A stretch of 64,000 bases of DNA. It comes from Brevundimonas sp. Root1279. GTDB taxonomy: Bacteria > Pseudomonadota > Alphaproteobacteria > Caulobacterales > Caulobacteraceae. The DNA lies in NCBI RefSeq assembly GCF_001425945.1, contig NZ_LMEB01000008.1, forward strand, positions 1 through 64,000. Reading direction: 5' to 3'. Made by a program: the position numbers and the translations under genes. Below the pieces are notes generated by a model that searched no databases, was not told the DNA's origin, and saw nothing but the letters and a program-made list of their open reading frames with translations. Shown here piece after piece: positions 61,538 through 64,000 of this stretch. Each line of letters starts with the position of its first letter. Positions within the stretch are counted from its first letter, which is position 1.

Positions 61538-62618
61538 AACCCTTCCGCATGAGACGACCATGCGCCGCTTCGGCCGTCGCGATCTCCTGAAATTCAGCGG
61601 CGCGGGCGCCACCGCGCTCGGCGTCGGCATCCTCGCCCGCCCCAACCCCGTGAAGGCACAGACCATGACCAGCAAATGGGACAAGGTGTTCCCCAAGAGC
61701 GCCGCCGTCGACCACGAGAAGGTGACCTTCGAGAATCGGTACGGCATCCGCCTCACCGCCGACCTCTATCTTCCGAAGAACCGCTCGGGCGGGCGTCTGG
61801 CCGGGCTTGTGGTCGGCGGCCCCTTCGGCGCCGTGAAGGAACAGTCCTCGGGCCTCTACGCCCAGACGATGGCCGAGCGGGGCTTTGCGGCCTTGGCCTT
61901 CGACCCCTCGTTCACGGGTGAGAGCGGAGGTGAGCCTCGCAACGTGGCCTCGCCCGACATCAACACCGAAGACTTCATGGCGGCGGTCGACTTCCTCGGC
62001 CTGAATCCCTCAGTCGATCAGGAACGGATCGGCGTCATCGGCATCTGCGGCTGGGGCGGCATGGCGCTGAACGCGGTCGCGACGGACAAGCGGGTCAAAG
62101 CCGTTGCGACCAGCACCATGTATGACATGAGCCGCGTCATGTCGCGCGGCTACAACGACAGCGTCACGCCCGAGCAACGCGCGCAATCGCTGGAGCAGGT
62201 GAGCCGCCAGCGCTGGGTCGATGCCCGCAACGGCGGCCCCACCTACGGCCCCGCCTCCAACGAACTGAAGGGCGGCGAACCCCAGTTCCTGGTCGACTAC
62301 CACGCCTACTACATGACGCCGCGCGGCTATCACGCACGGGCCGTGAACTCTGGCAACGCCTGGTCGGTCACGACCCCGCTGTCGTTTATGACCTTCCCGC
62401 TCATGACCTACATCGCGGAAATCTCGCCCCGACCGATCCTGCTGATCCACGGCGAGAACGCCCACTCGCGCTACTTCAGCGAGACCGCCTTCGCGGCGGC
62501 GGCCGAGCCGAAGGAACTGGTGATTGTCCCCGGCGCAAGCCACGTCGATCTCTACGACCGCGTCGATCTGATCCCGTTCGATCGACTGACCCGCTTCTTT
62601 GAGGAGCACCTGTCGTGA
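61524..62618 (+). CDS. Tat-exported alpha/beta hydrolase
   Basis: 364 residues from the ATG at 61524, or 352 from the ATG at 61560. A twin-arginine signal ([13 protein letters not shown]...VKAQT) predicts export of a folded enzyme. The hydrolase core has [21 protein letters not shown] and [22 protein letters not shown] (nucleophile region with Cys in place of Ser in the G-x-C/S-x-G elbow), and the His of [10 protein letters not shown]. Substrate unknown. It overlaps the MFS gene and the cupin gene. Confidence 0.85.
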   Translation: MMISETLPHETTMRRFGRRDLLKFSGAGATALGVGILARPNPVKAQTMTSKWDKVFPKSAAVDHEKVTFENRYGIRLTADLYLPKNRSGGRLAGLVVGGPFGAVKEQSSGLYAQTMAERGFAALAFDPSFTGESGGEPRNVASPDINTEDFMAAVDFLGLNPSVDQERIGVIGICGWGGMALNAVATDKRVKAVATSTMYDMSRVMSRGYNDSVTPEQRAQSLEQVSRQRWVDARNGGPTYGPASNELKGGEPQFLVDYHAYYMTPRGYHARAVNSGNAWSVTTPLSFMTFPLMTYIAEISPRPILLIHGENAHSRYFSETAFAAAAEPKELVIVPGASHVDLYDRVDLIPFDRLTRFFEEHLS

Positions 62619-63118
62619 TCGCCTCGATCCTCTCAGCCACGCCCGCCCTGTTCGGCGGCGAAACCCCCATGCAAACACGAGACGGCGCTCCCGTCATGGA
62701 AATCGGCCGCAAGGCCGACCAGACCACCATCGAGGGGCCAGCCGAAACGTTCACGGGCCGCGTCACCATCAGCGGCCAGTTCCAGCGCGAGGCCCCATCG
62801 CGCGTCGGCGGCGCCATCGTCCGCTTCGAGCCCGGCGCTCGCACCGCCTGGCACGTCCACCCGCTGGGCCAGACCCTGATCGTCACCGAAGGCGTCGGCT
62901 GGACTCAGATCGAGGGCGGTCCCAGGCTGGAGTTCCATGCCGGCGACATCCTGTGGTGCCCGCCCGGTCACAAGCACTGGCACGGCGCCACGCCGCACGA
63001 GGCCATGACCCACATCGCCATCCAGGAAAGCCAGAACGGTTCGCCGGTCACCTGGATGGAGCACGTCACTGACGAGCAATATCTCGGTGGCACTCCCGCG
63101 GCTGAAGCCGAGCGTTAG
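62615..63118 (+). CDS. Cupin-domain protein
   Basis: 167 residues from the GTG at 62615 (overlaps the hydrolase stop, GAGGAG RBS). Metal-binding cupin motifs are [17 protein letters not shown] and [12 protein letters not shown]. It resembles small cupins related to (R)-mandelonitrile lyase-like proteins. The reaction is uncertain. Operon member. Confidence 0.85.
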   Translation: MIASILSATPALFGGETPMQTRDGAPVMEIGRKADQTTIEGPAETFTGRVTISGQFQREAPSRVGGAIVRFEPGARTAWHVHPLGQTLIVTEGVGWTQIEGGPRLEFHAGDILWCPPGHKHWHGATPHEAMTHIAIQESQNGSPVTWMEHVTDEQYLGGTPAAEAER

Positions 63119-63122
63119 GCCG

Positions 63123-63236
63123 ATGCGCCGGATGTTGGCGGTGCTAGCCGCAGTCGCCATCAGCGGCGCCTGCAGCAGTCCCGCGACGACAGCCGACGCC
63201 GCGAACGGACGGGATCAGGCACGCGCTGTAGCGTAG
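63123..63236 (+). pseudogene. Lipoprotein signal peptide fragment ending in an amber codon, in frame with the cyclophilin-like gene
   Basis: 37 codons: MRRMLAVLAAVAISGACSSPATTADAAN... with lipobox SGAC (Cys17), ending at TAG 63234-63236. The next codons CAA ACC lead in the same frame to the ATG at 63243. Related cyclophilin-like proteins often carry a lipoprotein signal directly ahead of the domain, so this may be the broken 5' part of one gene, a sequencing error, or a tiny lipoprotein. Confidence 0.55.
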
Positions 63237-63242
63237 CAAACC

Positions 63243-63599
63243 ATGCGGATCAGGATAACCACGACCGATCAAGTCTTCACCGCTGTTCTGGAAGACAGCG
63301 AGACGGCGCGCGACTTCGCTTCCCTGCTGCCGATCGAGGTCACGCTCGACGACTACAATAGCACTGAGAAAGTCGCCGACCTGCCCCGGCGGCTATCGAC
63401 AGCCGGCGCGCCGGACGGCGCCGATCCCGTCGTCGGCGACATCGCCTACTTCGCCCCATGGGGCAATCTCGCGATCTACTACCGGGACTTCGCCTGGTCT
63501 CGCGGCCTCGTCCGCCTCGGCCGCCTCGAGGGCGACGCCTCATCGCTGGCGGCTGTGGAGGCCGGCAGGGCGCGGATCGAGATCATCCCGGAAGACTGA
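63243..63599 (+). CDS. Cyclophilin-like fold protein
   Basis: 118 residues. The core MRIRITTTDQVFTAVLEDSE...LPIEVTLDDYNSTEKVADLPRRLSTAGAPDGADPVVGDIAYFAPWGNLAIYYRDF is typical of cyclophilin_like (PF18050-type) proteins, usually secreted lipoproteins. Here the signal is separated from the domain by an in-frame TAG at 63234, so the ATG at 63243 would give a cytoplasmic form. In an operon with the cupin and SDR. No enzymatic role is known. Confidence 0.85.
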   Translation: MRIRITTTDQVFTAVLEDSETARDFASLLPIEVTLDDYNSTEKVADLPRRLSTAGAPDGADPVVGDIAYFAPWGNLAIYYRDFAWSRGLVRLGRLEGDASSLAAVEAGRARIEIIPED

Positions 63600-63638
63600 C
63601 CACCCACTCCCTCCATTTTGAGATCAAGGCAAATCGCA

Positions 63639-64000
63639 ATGACCGACAACATCACAGGCAAGACCGTCGTCATCACCGGCGCATCCAGCGGCATGGGCGC
63701 CGCCGCCGCCCGTCACTTGGCCGGAAAGGGCGCCGCGGTTGTCCTAGGCGCCCGGCGAACCGACCGCATCGACGCCCTGGTGAGCGAGATCACTGAGGCC
63801 GGCGGCAAGGCCATCGCCGTGCAGACCGACGTGACGAAGCGGGAAGACCTTCAGCGACTGATCGACGCCGCCATCGAGACCTACGGCCGCATCGACGTGC
63901 TGATCAACAACGCCGGGGTCATGCCCCTGTCCCCGCTGGAGCGGGTGAAGGTCGACGAGTGGGACCAGATGATCGACGTCAATCTGAAGGGTGTGCTCTA
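63639..64000 (+). CDS. SDR-family oxidoreductase, cut by window end
   Basis: The first 120 residues are visible: [20 protein letters not shown] opens with the Rossmann motif TGASSGMG, then [14 protein letters not shown], and [15 protein letters not shown]. The Tyr-x-x-x-Lys active site is beyond the window. NAD(P)-dependent. Last gene visible in the LysR-controlled run. Classical SDR by all signs. Confidence 0.93.
   Translation, partial: MTDNITGKTVVITGASSGMGAAAARHLAGKGAAVVLGARRTDRIDALVSEITEAGGKAIAVQTDVTKREDLQRLIDAAIETYGRIDVLINNAGVMPLSPLERVKVDEWDQMIDVNLKGVL

Overview
The window is GC-rich alphaproteobacterial DNA. The Caulobacter-type RpoB and RpoC, a GapR (DUF2312) homologue, tandem M61 peptidases and large TonB-dependent receptors point to the Caulobacteraceae, and Brevundimonas is the most likely genus. 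No rRNA, insertion sequence or CRISPR array is visible.

Region 1 (1-22.2 kb, housekeeping). The minus strand carries the str operon rpsL-rpsG-fusA-tuf. The tuf fragment at the window edge stops resembling EF-Tu after about 42 codons. rpoB-rpoC and rplJ-rplL follow on the same strand. The usually adjacent rplJL and rpoBC blocks are separated by about 7 kb: a YCII/DGPF protein, an ECF42-type sigma factor, an FKBP lipoprotein, two tandem M61 peptidases and a DJ-1/PfpI protein. rplJL has a recognisable promoter, a long leader and a strong terminator.

Region 2 (22.2-36.6 kb, ordinary chromosome). It holds a DUF4153 membrane protein, an NtrC-type response regulator, a TonB-dependent receptor, GapR, L36, a MltB-like transglycosylase, a MoxR-type ATPase, an HD hydrolase, an NrtR-like Nudix regulator, tRNA-Ser(CGA) and lipoproteins. 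Two intergenic hairpins built from iterated 7-base units (28.7 and 32.1 kb) are notable. Two small genes here are easy to miss: a 50-residue CxxC protein and a protein lacking a normal start codon.

Region 3 (37-59 kb, stress island). At least seven genes or operons have an exact GGAAC-N17-GTT sequence at the right distance and orientation, the pattern of the alphaproteobacterial general stress sigma factor EcfG. They include a mechanosensitive channel, an SDR, an alpha/beta hydrolase with a DUF3606 protein, Mn-catalase, a hemerythrin protein and a DUF4142 lipoprotein. Near matches precede a DNA glycosylase-ligase operon and a tiny leaderless gene. The island also holds an Mfd-like translocase, two Crp/Fnr regulators each preceded by the same 17-bp palindrome, a GH65-type enzyme, a ClpP-like operon, and a small-protein module (DUF3606, a 66-80-residue basic protein, a 45-residue membrane peptide) that occurs twice. 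My inference is a stress-induced island for oxidative protection, envelope maintenance and DNA repair.

Region 4 (59.3-64 kb). A LysR regulator is divergent from a tightly packed set: MFS exporter, Tat-exported alpha/beta hydrolase, cupin, cyclophilin-like protein and an SDR cut by the window end. An in-frame amber codon separates a lipoprotein signal from the cyclophilin-like domain.
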